Below, one piece after another: positions 16,601 to 23,784 of a stretch of DNA of 64,000 nucleotides (positions are counted from its first letter, which is position 1; every line of letters begins with the position of its first letter). The translations under genes were made by a program, and so were the position numbers. Source of the DNA: Halorubrum sp. BV1. Its GTDB lineage: Archaea > Halobacteriota > Halobacteria > Halobacteriales > Haloferacaceae. The stretch covers positions 608,814 through 672,813 of the forward strand of contig NZ_JQKV01000001.1 in the NCBI RefSeq assembly GCF_000746205.1. The letters run 5' to 3'. The notes beneath the pieces were generated by a model, which was not told the origin of the DNA, searched no databases, and worked only from the letters and a program-made list of their open reading frames with translations.

Positions 16601-18291
16601 GACACCTGCGCGAACAGCTGTTTGAAGTAGGTAAAAAGCGGCCTGTCGACGTCTGTGAGCACCGAAAGCGGTGTGTCGTCACCCATCGATCCGACGGGGT
16701 CTTTCCCCTTCTCCGCCATCGGCTCGACCAAGTGATTCAGCGAGTCGGTCGTGTATCCGAACGCCGCCTGATGCGCGCGGACGGTCGCCTCGCCGCTGTC
16801 GTCGTTGCTACTGTCAGCGTGAGCCACGCCTGATTCGTCGCCGTCTGCGTCGACGGAGGCCGTCACCTCGTCGAGGTCGACCTGCTTCTCGTCGACCCAC
16901 TCGCCGTACTTCTCGTCCGTGAGTTCGTCGAACACCTCGTCGTCGGGGACGATCCGACCCTCTTCGGGGTCGGCGACGAAGATCTCGCCGGGTTGGAGCC
17001 GTCCACGGCGCGTCACCTCGGCGGGGTCGGTCGGAAGCGCACCGACCTCGCTGCCGACGATCAACCGCTCGTCGTCAGTGACTTCGTACCGGCAAGGTCG
17101 AAGCCCGTTACGATCGAGGACGCCGGCGACGCGGTCGCCGTCGAATCCGATGACCAGAGCAGGACCGTCCCACGGCTCGACGAGCGAGGCGTGGTAGTCG
17201 TAGAAATCCGCGCGGGCGGCGTCCATCAGGTCGTCGTCGCGGAACGCCTCCGGAATGAGCATCCGGAGGGTGTGCGGTAGGTCGCGGCCGGCCTGCAAGA
17301 GGAGTTCGACCGCGTTGTCGACGCTCGCGGTGTCGGACTGGTTCGGATCGTCGATCACCGGTTTGATCGTGTCGAGCTCCGCGCCGAACGACGGATGATC
17401 GAGGTCGTTCTCGCGGGCGCGCATCCAGTTGACGTTCCCGCGGATGGTGTTGAACTCGCCGTTGTGGACGATGTTGCGGTACGGGTGCGCGAGGTGCCAC
17501 GCGCCGAGCGTGTTCGTTGAGAACCGCGCGTGGACCAGCGCGACGTGGCTCGCGAATCGGTCGTCCGTGAGATCGGGATAGTAGTCGGCGAGCTGAGAGC
17601 CCTTCAACAGGCCCTTGTAGACGACGCGCTGCCGGTCGAGCGAACAGACGTAGAAGCGTCCGGCACTGTCGACGTCATCGACGGCGTTTTCTATCTCCCG
17701 ACGGGCGGCGTACAACGCGCGGTCGAAGCCGAGTATCCCTGGGGCGACGTCGCCGTCCCGGTCCGATTCGTCCGTAAACCGCTCCGCGAGCCCCGCTCCC
17801 TCGACCGGCGCGGCGAACAGCTGTGCGACTTCCGGTTCAGAGTCGAGCGCCGTCTCACCGAGGTCCGCGTTGTCGGTCGGAACCGAGCGCCACGCGAGTA
17901 CTTCCAGACCGTAGACGGAGAACACCTCCGCGATGACGTCGTGTATCTCCGCCTGTACGCTCGGTTCCGTCGGCATGAACACCGACCCGACCGCGTACTC
18001 GTCGGGGAGGTCAGCGTCGACGACGTCACGGAAGAACGCGTCCGGGCGGGCGACCATGATACCCGCACCGTCTCCCGTGTTCTCTTCTGCACCGGTCGTT
18101 CCACGGTGTTCGAGGTTCTCCAACAACTGGACCGCGTCGGTGACGGTGTCGTGGCTCGGCGAGCCGTCCAAGTCAACGATGCCGCCAATACCGCAGTTCG
18201 ATCGCTCGTCTGATACCTCCGCAAGTCCCCCAGCGTGGCCCGAAGAGTCCGCGCCAGATACCCCCCGGGTGTTACTACGTGGCTCAGTCAT
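13621..18291 (-). CDS. gltB: Glutamate synthase large subunit
   Basis: The enzyme makes two glutamates from glutamine and 2-oxoglutarate. The 1556-residue protein has a type II glutamine amidotransferase domain whose catalytic Cys33 (ERSNCGIGGI) is preceded by a propeptide to be removed, a central domain, an FMN-binding (beta/alpha)8 domain (GTGASPKTSIKNAGLPWELG), the [3Fe-4S] motif CVMARQCHENTCPVG, and the C-terminal GXGXG beta-helix domain (GGVVAVLGDTGRNFAAGMSG). No small subunit gene is adjacent, which suggests ferredoxin or an unlinked partner as electron donor. A TTTAAA element at about 18313-18318 supports the start, and palindromes upstream suggest nitrogen control. Together with the glutamate dehydrogenase at 37.4 kb it covers both ammonia assimilation routes. 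Confidence 0.96.
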   Translation of the reverse strand: MTEPRSNTRGVSGADSSGHAGGLAEVSDERSNCGIGGIVDLDGSPSHDTVTDAVQLLENLEHRGTTGAEENTGDGAGIMVARPDAFFRDVVDADLPDEYAVGSVFMPTEPSVQAEIHDVIAEVFSVYGLEVLAWRSVPTDNADLGETALDSEPEVAQLFAAPVEGAGLAERFTDESDRDGDVAPGILGFDRALYAARREIENAVDDVDSAGRFYVCSLDRQRVVYKGLLKGSQLADYYPDLTDDRFASHVALVHARFSTNTLGAWHLAHPYRNIVHNGEFNTIRGNVNWMRARENDLDHPSFGAELDTIKPVIDDPNQSDTASVDNAVELLLQAGRDLPHTLRMLIPEAFRDDDLMDAARADFYDYHASLVEPWDGPALVIGFDGDRVAGVLDRNGLRPCRYEVTDDERLIVGSEVGALPTDPAEVTRRGRLQPGEIFVADPEEGRIVPDDEVFDELTDEKYGEWVDEKQVDLDEVTASVDADGDESGVAHADSSNDDSGEATVRAHQAAFGYTTDSLNHLVEPMAEKGKDPVGSMGDDTPLSVLTDVDRPLFTYFKQLFAQVSNPPIDYIREELVTSLETRMGNQRNLLDETPEHAQQIVSDSPILTDGETAALKNLSGEPVESDGPAFTSEVVDATYERGGSLVDAVSRVREDAAAAIRADADVVVLSDRAVGTDRLAVPSLLATGAVHHHLVRNGLRNRAAVVVESGEPHEVHHIATLVGYGADAIDPYLAYESIADVVAGPDGADEEEALAAYRGALEDGLLKTMAKMGISTMESYQGAQIFEAVGLDSAFVAEYFEGTEIRTEGIGIEQIEDDLRTRHAMAFGADPELETIGEYEHRSSGVKHGWNPQTVGTLQQAVRGGDYEQYREFAELVNDQSEKLQSLRGLLEFESDRDPVSVEEVEPVESIVERFSTAAMSLGSISPEAHENNAMAMNRLGAKSNTGEGGEPPERFDTEKECNVKQVASGRFGVTSEYLANADELQIKMAQGSKPGEGGHLPGEKVNEMIAHVRCSTPGVGLISPPPQHDIYSIEDLKQLIFDLKAANPEADVNVKLVSEAGIGTIAAGVAKANADVVHVSGHDGGTGASPKTSIKNAGLPWELGLAEANQMLRATGLRDRIRVTADGGLKTGRDVAVAAALGAEEYVFGTASLVTAGCVMARQCHENTCPVGVATQREDLRQRFPGQPDHVINYMTFIAQELREIMAELGYTEVEEFIGRPDLLTQRETDHEKAKHLDLSAVIADPAGDARTKTSEQTDAEIDALLDWDLIDEAAPAIEDGAPVALTRDVENVDRAIGATLSNRVVSAHGGDGLPDDTISCRFDGYAGQSFGAFLAPGITLELTGAANDYVGKGLSGGRLVINTPEKAGYDPTENVVAGNVCLYGATSGEMYVNGVAGERFGVRNSGVKAVVEGVGDHGCEYMTGGVVAVLGDTGRNFAAGMSGGVAYVYDPNDRFADRVNRDMISVSRTLDESDEGMLRRLVENHRAYTGSDRAAELLDDWSATLDDFVRVFPDAYADVIAEGRGEDVREDPPEPAEAAPGSAADATEQVSSDD

Positions 18292-18399
18292 GGCTCATAC
18301 TCACAGGGTGGTGTTTAAAGATATGACCCTGATAGGGGTGGTTATCATTGTACACACATTAGGGAATATAATGTAATAATCCATCAGGGGTATGTACCC
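18292..18399. promoter_or_regulatory. gltB promoter region with palindromic operator candidates
   Basis: The gltB TATA-like element lies at about 18311-18320. Just upstream of it are CCCTGATAGGG (18327-18337), ACATTA/TAATGT arms at 18356-18361 and 18369-18374 with a 7-nt spacer, and GGGTATGTACCC (18388-18399). Their position is where archaeal activators or repressors bind. The remaining stretch 18400-18620 is less GC-rich, and I see no gene in it. Confidence 0.45.
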
Positions 18400-18620
18400 A
18401 ACGCATTACAAGACGTTCGATGAAAACCAGTCAATAGAACTGAACTGTGCCGGTAGTACTCACTCACTTCCGAATACTTCACTAAGAAATTCCGGCTATC
18501 GGTTCCGGAACCACATCTGCGTGGCAAACGGAGAGAACAGAACGATTCCACCGGCATCGCCACGTCTCACAAGCCCATAATCTCGCCGAGTTACTCGCGG
18601 CGGATGTCGATCGACCGCGA

Positions 18621-18800
18621 TCAGGACGATTCCGACGCCTCGATCGGCGTGAACGAGCCGTTGATGTCCCACTCGTGGATACAGTACACCTCGCCGGGTT
18701 CATCTGCAATCTGCCAGCCGTCGCGATCGTCGTCCCACCGCTCCGTCCGACCGCACAGCTCGCACTCGCGCTCGCGCGGCGGCGTGATGGTGACGCTCAT
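18621..18800 (-). CDS. HEWD-type small zinc-binding-like protein
   Basis: The 59-residue acidic protein begins MSVTITPPRERECELCGRTE and carries a CELC pair, a third Cys in VYCIHEWDINGSF and a His next to it, which together could bind one zinc ion. The HEWDINGSF motif names a small haloarchaeal family of unknown function. The ATG at 18800 is chosen; an ATG at 18827 would add nine residues. A CCTTTTGC element near 18824-18830 fits leaderless initiation. Confidence 0.8.
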   Translation of the reverse strand: MSVTITPPRERECELCGRTERWDDDRDGWQIADEPGEVYCIHEWDINGSFTPIEASESS

Positions 18801-18864
18801 AGTATAAGGGAGGCACCGACACAGCAAAAGGATACCGCTGTCCGGGTCGGCTACCCGAACAGAG

Positions 18865-21800
18865 TCACCGTTCGAACGCCCGTCGACGGGCAGCGAGCCA
18901 CCCGGTCAAGATGATTGCCACGAGCGCAAGGAGTGGACCGAAACCTGCGACGTCCTCTGCTGTCGCCCGAATCGGGGCGTTCTCGTACGTCGGAGTCGTG
19001 ATGCGCCTCACCGAATCCGCGGGCTTCTCGGGGTTCGGCGTAGCGATGTCACCTGGCGTCGCAGTACCCCCCTCGACTCCGGAGGCGACGCTCGGGTCGC
19101 TCGCCGCGGTTCGGCCGGATTCAATCATCGCTGTGAGGGCTGGCATCGGTAGCGGCCGCGTCTCTGATACGTCTCGGACGTCCGCCGCGGGACGAGTGCC
19201 GAACCGATCTCCGTTTTGAGAGGGTAACTGCCACCGCATGGTCCCATCTAACGACCACGGATGACTGACTCCACCCGAGCGGGTACTGCCGCCGCCCGAT
19301 CCGGTTGTACCCCGGACGCTTCCACCACCGCCACCACCGCTACCTCCGCCACCGGCAACGCTGCCTCCGCCCCCGCCGCCACCACTGCCCCCCGCGGCAC
19401 CGCCACCACCAGCGGGACCACCGCCCCCACCGGTGACGCCATCGGGCGCGTCGCTTCCGTTCGCTTCGTCCGGGCTGCGGACGGTGTCTACCGTCTCGAA
19501 CGTCACTGTCGTCGAGACCGTGTGAGTGGCATCCGGATCGGACGTGGCGTCTCGCAAGGCGTCGTCCGTGACGCGAAACGTGACGGTGAACGACTCGCCG
19601 TCGTCCGGCGTGGCGTCGGTCGCCAGTGCTTCGTCACTCCCAGCGACGACAAGCAGTCCCTGGCCGTCGAGGTACACGGATGAGTTGTCGGGCACGCTCC
19701 CGACGTCGTCGGTTTCGGCCGCCGTACGCACTGCTTCAGCTGGTGTGACCCCGAACTGAACGCCGTCGAGTCGATCGAGGTCGCGACCGGTGGCGAGAGC
19801 GACGTTCCTCGCGGCGGGCAGTCCGGTGAGCCCCGACGCGTTCACCGCGTATACGACGGTGTCGGTCGGCCGGATCGTCGACGATGACGTGACCGCCCCG
19901 GCAGCGATCGCACCTCGGACTGCGGCGGCGGAATCGAACTCTGAAGAGTCGAGATCTGTCGTGTACGATGTCACGCTCTCGGTCGATCGATTTTCAAGGG
20001 CTACGGACGTCTCGTCTGTCGTGGTGACCTCCCCGTATTCGGAGCGCACCGCGATCTCGTAGGTGCCCGGTGAAAAGACACCGCCGCCCGTCGAGACGTT
20101 CACCGATTCGACGGTCGCTCCCGCCCCCGCTGTGACCAGCTCATCTGTTAATGACGCGTTTCTCGCAGCGTACGTGTTGAATCGGATTGGCGTTGTGCCG
20201 TTACTTGGAGTCGAAAGTTCGACAGTTGCGACGGTTTGAAAATCCCTCTCTACTTCTAAAATTGATTCGCCATATGTCCCAGACAATTCAAGCAAAAAAT
20301 TTGATCCGACCTCAATTTTGTTTTTCTCATCCGACACATTAACACCTAAATCACGATGTTCAATCACATCCAGTCTTCGATATCTGGTTTGATTCGAGTC
20401 AACGTTGGTTATATTTAATTCATATGCGCCAGGAGCAGGTGGTGAGATTACTTGTTCAAGCTGCGTCATGTTGTTTATGTCAAATTCTCTTTTATGAGTG
20501 AGTGATGAATTAATTTCAGAATACGTTAATGTAATATGGCTATCTAATGCATCAGAATTGAATTTTATTACTTGCTCTTCAGTTGTCACAGTACTTGACA
20601 TTTCAGGATCAAATGAAGTATTCATCAATTTGATTTCTTTCTTGTCAAAAGTTGAACCACTATTAATTATATAATTTCCCTCATTGGTCTGAGAACTATT
20701 GAACACTGAGATGTTTTGTGAGGCGTATGCCGGAAAAACAGGCAGATCACCACGAGCAAGCTCAATATCATCTATATTATTTGTTTCCGAATAAAATCCA
20801 AAATTTGTATTCTCTGGGACAGATGTATTTTCGGGGGAATCAACTAGTTGGCTGATTCTGATTGGGACATAGTTTCTTTTGGAAGTGAACTGACCACCAG
20901 TATTTGACGTGATATTCTCTATAGAAACATCGCTAATGTGTGGCTGCTCAAAACCAGATGATTCTGTTGTATCTAAAAATATTTTTAATTTGTTTTCGTA
21001 TATTTCATATTTGTTAAGACTTTCTGAGATTTGGATTACTGAGTGTGGATGATCAAAATACCCTACCGTCACAGTTCCGTTATTGCCGCTTAGGTTTGTA
21101 TTAAACTCAAATAATAGAGTATTCTGAGGTCGGGAGCCTTCGCTAGGAGTAGTCTGGTAATATATTGGCTCTTGCGTGATCTTAAGCGGGATTGGCGCTG
21201 TTATTGTAGCGGTTGACATCGCATATATCGTCTGCTTATCAGGTCCAAGATTATCTGGGTGAGCAGTGATTGCGATTTCTGTTGTCCCCTCAATTAAACT
21301 ATCATTTATTGTAATCTCCGTTTTTCCACCCTGAACCTGTCCAAGCAGTGTATCCAAATTCCCTTTAGAAGACAAATTCCATACCAGAATGTAGTCAGAT
21401 GTGTTATTAATTAATCGCACATTTTCTATGGTAACTGACCTATTATTTCGGTCATATAATTGAGGGCCGGTTGTGATCTCAGCGGAAGAATGAGTTTTGA
21501 ATGTAATATCTTCTTTTTGTCCATCCTGCTCGACTACATATCTGATCGCACCATCGATCTTGGTGGTATCAGCCCGATATTTTGAGATAGGTGTGCTATC
21601 AATATCAGTTATAACCACGTCAAATTTATCTAGGCTAGTGATTGCAGAACTTTTGATAATTATTGTAGCATCTGAACTATTTGGGCTTTTTATAAATACT
21701 TCCTCAGCCTTTGTCGGTTCTCCATTAATTAACTTATACGAAGAAGGATCTTGAGAGAGTATAGCACCCCGTTGAGCTAATTCACCAACGTCGATCTTAA

Positions 21801-22005
21801 CATCGTGTGACGTACTGTAAATATTAATTCCGCTAATGGTTTGTTCTTCGTTTGATGAGATTGTGATGTCATCAACTCCATCTACGCTCCACAGAAATCC
21901 GGATGCGGGTGTTGTAATAATACCAACCAACCCAATAACCACAACGATAGTCAAGGTGCCAGCTAGGAAGATCGGCGCATACCGTGGTAAATTTGTCAGG
22001 TCCAT
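18865..22005 (-). CDS. Large surface glycoprotein with PGF-CTERM-like anchor; composition-chimeric
   Basis: The 1046-residue protein has an N-terminal signal/anchor (about 10-35), long beta-rich extracellular repeats with roughly two dozen N-X-S/T sequons, a Ser/Thr/Asp region (about 640-870), a Gly-rich linker (about 870-925) and a C-terminal AGFGPLLALVAIILTGWLAA helix followed by RRR. This end resembles the PGF-CTERM signal processed by archaeosortase A, with Ala in place of the Pro. Segments such as LGVNVSDEKNKIEVGSNFLL recall the repeated domains of haloarchaeal S-layer-like proteins. Codons 1 to about 595 (bases ~20220-22005) are AT-rich, around 30-40% GC in places, while the rest is GC-rich like the chromosome, yet the frame is continuous. 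This suggests a horizontally exchanged ectodomain on a resident stalk and anchor. The ligand is unknown. Confidence 0.88.
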   Translation of the reverse strand: MDLTNLPRYAPIFLAGTLTIVVVIGLVGIITTPASGFLWSVDGVDDITISSNEEQTISGINIYSTSHDVKIDVGELAQRGAILSQDPSSYKLINGEPTKAEEVFIKSPNSSDATIIIKSSAITSLDKFDVVITDIDSTPISKYRADTTKIDGAIRYVVEQDGQKEDITFKTHSSAEITTGPQLYDRNNRSVTIENVRLINNTSDYILVWNLSSKGNLDTLLGQVQGGKTEITINDSLIEGTTEIAITAHPDNLGPDKQTIYAMSTATITAPIPLKITQEPIYYQTTPSEGSRPQNTLLFEFNTNLSGNNGTVTVGYFDHPHSVIQISESLNKYEIYENKLKIFLDTTESSGFEQPHISDVSIENITSNTGGQFTSKRNYVPIRISQLVDSPENTSVPENTNFGFYSETNNIDDIELARGDLPVFPAYASQNISVFNSSQTNEGNYIINSGSTFDKKEIKLMNTSFDPEMSSTVTTEEQVIKFNSDALDSHITLTYSEINSSLTHKREFDINNMTQLEQVISPPAPGAYELNITNVDSNQTRYRRLDVIEHRDLGVNVSDEKNKIEVGSNFLLELSGTYGESILEVERDFQTVATVELSTPSNGTTPIRFNTYAARNASLTDELVTAGAGATVESVNVSTGGGVFSPGTYEIAVRSEYGEVTTTDETSVALENRSTESVTSYTTDLDSSEFDSAAAVRGAIAAGAVTSSSTIRPTDTVVYAVNASGLTGLPAARNVALATGRDLDRLDGVQFGVTPAEAVRTAAETDDVGSVPDNSSVYLDGQGLLVVAGSDEALATDATPDDGESFTVTFRVTDDALRDATSDPDATHTVSTTVTFETVDTVRSPDEANGSDAPDGVTGGGGGPAGGGGAAGGSGGGGGGGSVAGGGGSGGGGGGSVRGTTGSGGGSTRSGGVSHPWSLDGTMRWQLPSQNGDRFGTRPAADVRDVSETRPLPMPALTAMIESGRTAASDPSVASGVEGGTATPGDIATPNPEKPADSVRRITTPTYENAPIRATAEDVAGFGPLLALVAIILTGWLAARRRAFER
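19258..19440 (-). repeat. Low-complexity Gly-rich coding stretch
   Basis: The stretch encodes runs such as GGGGGPAGGGGAAGG and GGSGGGGGGSV, from repeated GGN codons (seen on the plus strand as CCACC and CCGCC words). It forms a flexible linker between the ectodomains and the C-terminal anchor region of the surface glycoprotein and is a likely site of length variation. Confidence 0.8.
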
Positions 22006-22266
22006 ATTGTTCGTGTAGTGCGACTGGACCTGCAGCTAAGCGACCGTAGTGCCGGAAGTGTGGCGTCACGGGTCAATCACGTAACCGAAGTCTCACGTCG
22101 CGGATGGTTGAACTCGGTTTGATAATTTATATATCAGTTGCGAATGATAACGTTTCGCTCATCAAAAACAACCGACTCGATTGGTGCGAGCGGTGGTGTG
22201 GTATCAGGACTCTCGAAGCGGCCGAAGGCACAAAGTTCACGTTGTCTGGCGCGCGAGGTGGTGCAA
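22006..22266. promoter_or_regulatory. AT-rich divergent intergenic region
   Basis: This gap separates the divergent surface glycoprotein and membrane protein genes. An AT-rich core (GATAATTTATATATCAG, about 22120-22137) could be a TATA element in either direction, implying a leader of about 110 nt for the rightward gene. The low-GC character of the glycoprotein gene continues only to about 22150. I see no gene in it; a short frame opening at 22138 is an upstream extension of the membrane protein. Confidence 0.4.
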
Positions 22267-23034
22267 ATGGAACGCCGAGGACAAACGGGGCTGGTGGAAG
22301 CGCTCCTCCTTGATGTAATCCGGCTCCACGAGACGTGGATGGAGGTCGTCTTCCCGAGGCAACTGGACCCGAGCACGGTGTTGGGGAAATGGAAGCCGGA
22401 GACGACCGTACAGACCATCGGGTACAACCTCTGGGCCGTGATCGGCGCACCGCTCGTGGCGATCGCGTATCCGCTCCTCCTCGTCGGATTCGCCACGCGA
22501 TACTACGCTGCGAAGCTCGACTCAGCGGTCGCGCGGTTCGGCGTCGCTGGCGCGGTCCTCGTTGCGACGGTCGTCTGGGGCTCGCTCACGCTCATCGCGC
22601 ACCTCCAGCTTCCGACCGACGTGATGCTCGGGATCGGGGGTGCCAGCATCGTTGCGATCGTCTCGGCCGGCCTCGCAGCCGGGTTCTCGAAAGTCGGCGG
22701 GCGATACGTGAGCGTCCTCCTCGCGTATCCGTTCGCGATGACCGCGATCTTCCTTCCGCCGGTCGTTGCCGGGCTGCTTACGCCGTCGATTTCGGACATC
22801 GTGCTCGATCCGAGCTACGAGCTGGCACGGTGGATCCTCGATACGTTCCTCGCGATAGGCGGGATCAACGAGACGCTCCGCGGCGCGTTCGACCTGGAGA
22901 CGTTCGGCGCGCAGTGGGGCATCCCCGGGCTGGGATACGTTCTGATGTGGGTCGGAATCTCGATCCCGCTGGGGTGGTTCCTCGGACTCCTCGTCTCGTT
23001 TGCGAACCTGATCCGTCCGAAGCCAGACGCGTAG
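22267..23034 (+). CDS. Multi-pass membrane protein next to the surface glycoprotein
   Basis: The 255-residue protein has a cytoplasmic-looking N-terminus of about 50 residues (MERRGQTGLVEALLLDVIRL) and about six hydrophobic helices, ending WFLGLLVSFANLIRPKPDA. The ATG at 22267 has a GAGGTG ribosome site about six nt upstream, which favours it over the ATG at 22138. It is divergent from the surface glycoprotein gene and separated from it by an AT-rich promoter region, so a joint role is possible. I do not recognise a family; it lacks the motifs of archaeosortase A. Confidence 0.75.
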   Translation: MERRGQTGLVEALLLDVIRLHETWMEVVFPRQLDPSTVLGKWKPETTVQTIGYNLWAVIGAPLVAIAYPLLLVGFATRYYAAKLDSAVARFGVAGAVLVATVVWGSLTLIAHLQLPTDVMLGIGGASIVAIVSAGLAAGFSKVGGRYVSVLLAYPFAMTAIFLPPVVAGLLTPSISDIVLDPSYELARWILDTFLAIGGINETLRGAFDLETFGAQWGIPGLGYVLMWVGISIPLGWFLGLLVSFANLIRPKPDA

Positions 23035-23051
23035 CGACGTCGCTAGGCGTC

Positions 23052-23056
23052 TTTTT
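23052..23056 (+). terminator. Possible oligo-T terminator
   Basis: A T5 run lies 18 nt past the stop of the membrane protein gene, in the short gap before the convergent HNH-like gene. It is consistent with archaeal termination but weak on its own. Confidence 0.3.
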
Positions 23057-23090
23057 CCGCCGGTTCAGGCCTCATTCTCCGAGACGCTGG

Positions 23091-23690
23091 TCACCCGTCC
23101 GACTCATCCCGTCGCACGGTTCGATCGCGGCGCTCGCTCGCTGTCTCGAAGGGTGACTCCGACCGAGTCTTGCGCCGTCGCCCCTCCCGCTCCGCGATCG
23201 CCTCGGGATCCGGACTCGCGTCGTCGTCGATCCGTGCGAACGAGCGATGGACTTTCGTGTGACACCAGCGACAGAGGGCGACCGTGATCTCGTGAGGGCC
23301 GGCGTCGGGGTCGTTAGTCCCCCCGCTGTCGTCCGTCGATTCGCCCCCAGAGTGCCCGTGTTCGGCGTCCGTGCCCCCGTACGACAGGTGGTGTTCCTCG
23401 ACGAGCGGGCGAGCGTCGTCGTGTGCCAATCGGACCTCGGACAAACCGCACCGCCGACACTCGCGCCCGTCGGTCGTCGACCGGTAGTGCGGACAGCTCT
23501 TCCACGTCCGGTCTGAGCCGACGTGGCACGCGTACTCGTCTGCACGCCTGTCCGCAGCGAACTCGGGATCGTCGCCGGTCCGATCTAACGCGAAGCGACA
23601 GCGACCGTCGTCGGTGAGGTGATCACAGACCCCGGCGACTGCGTACGGATCGTCGACGCCGACGGGCGTTCCGTCCGGCGTGTGTTCCAT
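23091..23690 (-). CDS. HNH-nuclease-like zinc protein
   Basis: The 199-residue protein has an N-terminal Cys-containing segment (CDHLTDDGRCRFALD), a CPHYRS...CRRCG pair, and then LVEEHHLSYG followed by ITVALCRWCHTKVHRSF. The order Cys-pair, HH, Cys-x2-Cys-His-x3-His is that of HNH endonucleases with a structural zinc. The acidic linker between the two halves (about residues 120-140) is variable in type. The C-terminal tail is Arg/Glu-rich. The ATG at 23690 has a GTATT element near 23712. It may be a haloarchaeal domain-of-unknown-function family (DUF7097 from memory); nuclease activity is untested. Confidence 0.75.
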   Translation of the reverse strand: MEHTPDGTPVGVDDPYAVAGVCDHLTDDGRCRFALDRTGDDPEFAADRRADEYACHVGSDRTWKSCPHYRSTTDGRECRRCGLSEVRLAHDDARPLVEEHHLSYGGTDAEHGHSGGESTDDSGGTNDPDAGPHEITVALCRWCHTKVHRSFARIDDDASPDPEAIAEREGRRRKTRSESPFETASERRDRTVRRDESDG

Positions 23691-23784
23691 GTCGTCGTAA
23701 CCGCCCGCGGAATACTTCAACCCTCGCGGTCGGTGGAGATCGGTATGCGTTCGAACGGACGTGCAGCGTCCGCGGCCAGTATGG

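Noticed and set aside
18392..18580. 62-codon frame in the gltB upstream gap
   Set aside because: Composition is not halophile-like, no TATA lies at the right distance, and the palindromes suggest a regulatory region.
22138..22266. N-terminal extension of the membrane protein from the ATG at 22138
   Set aside because: The extension is low-GC and basic, and the ATG at 22267 has a ribosome site and halophile-like sequence after it.
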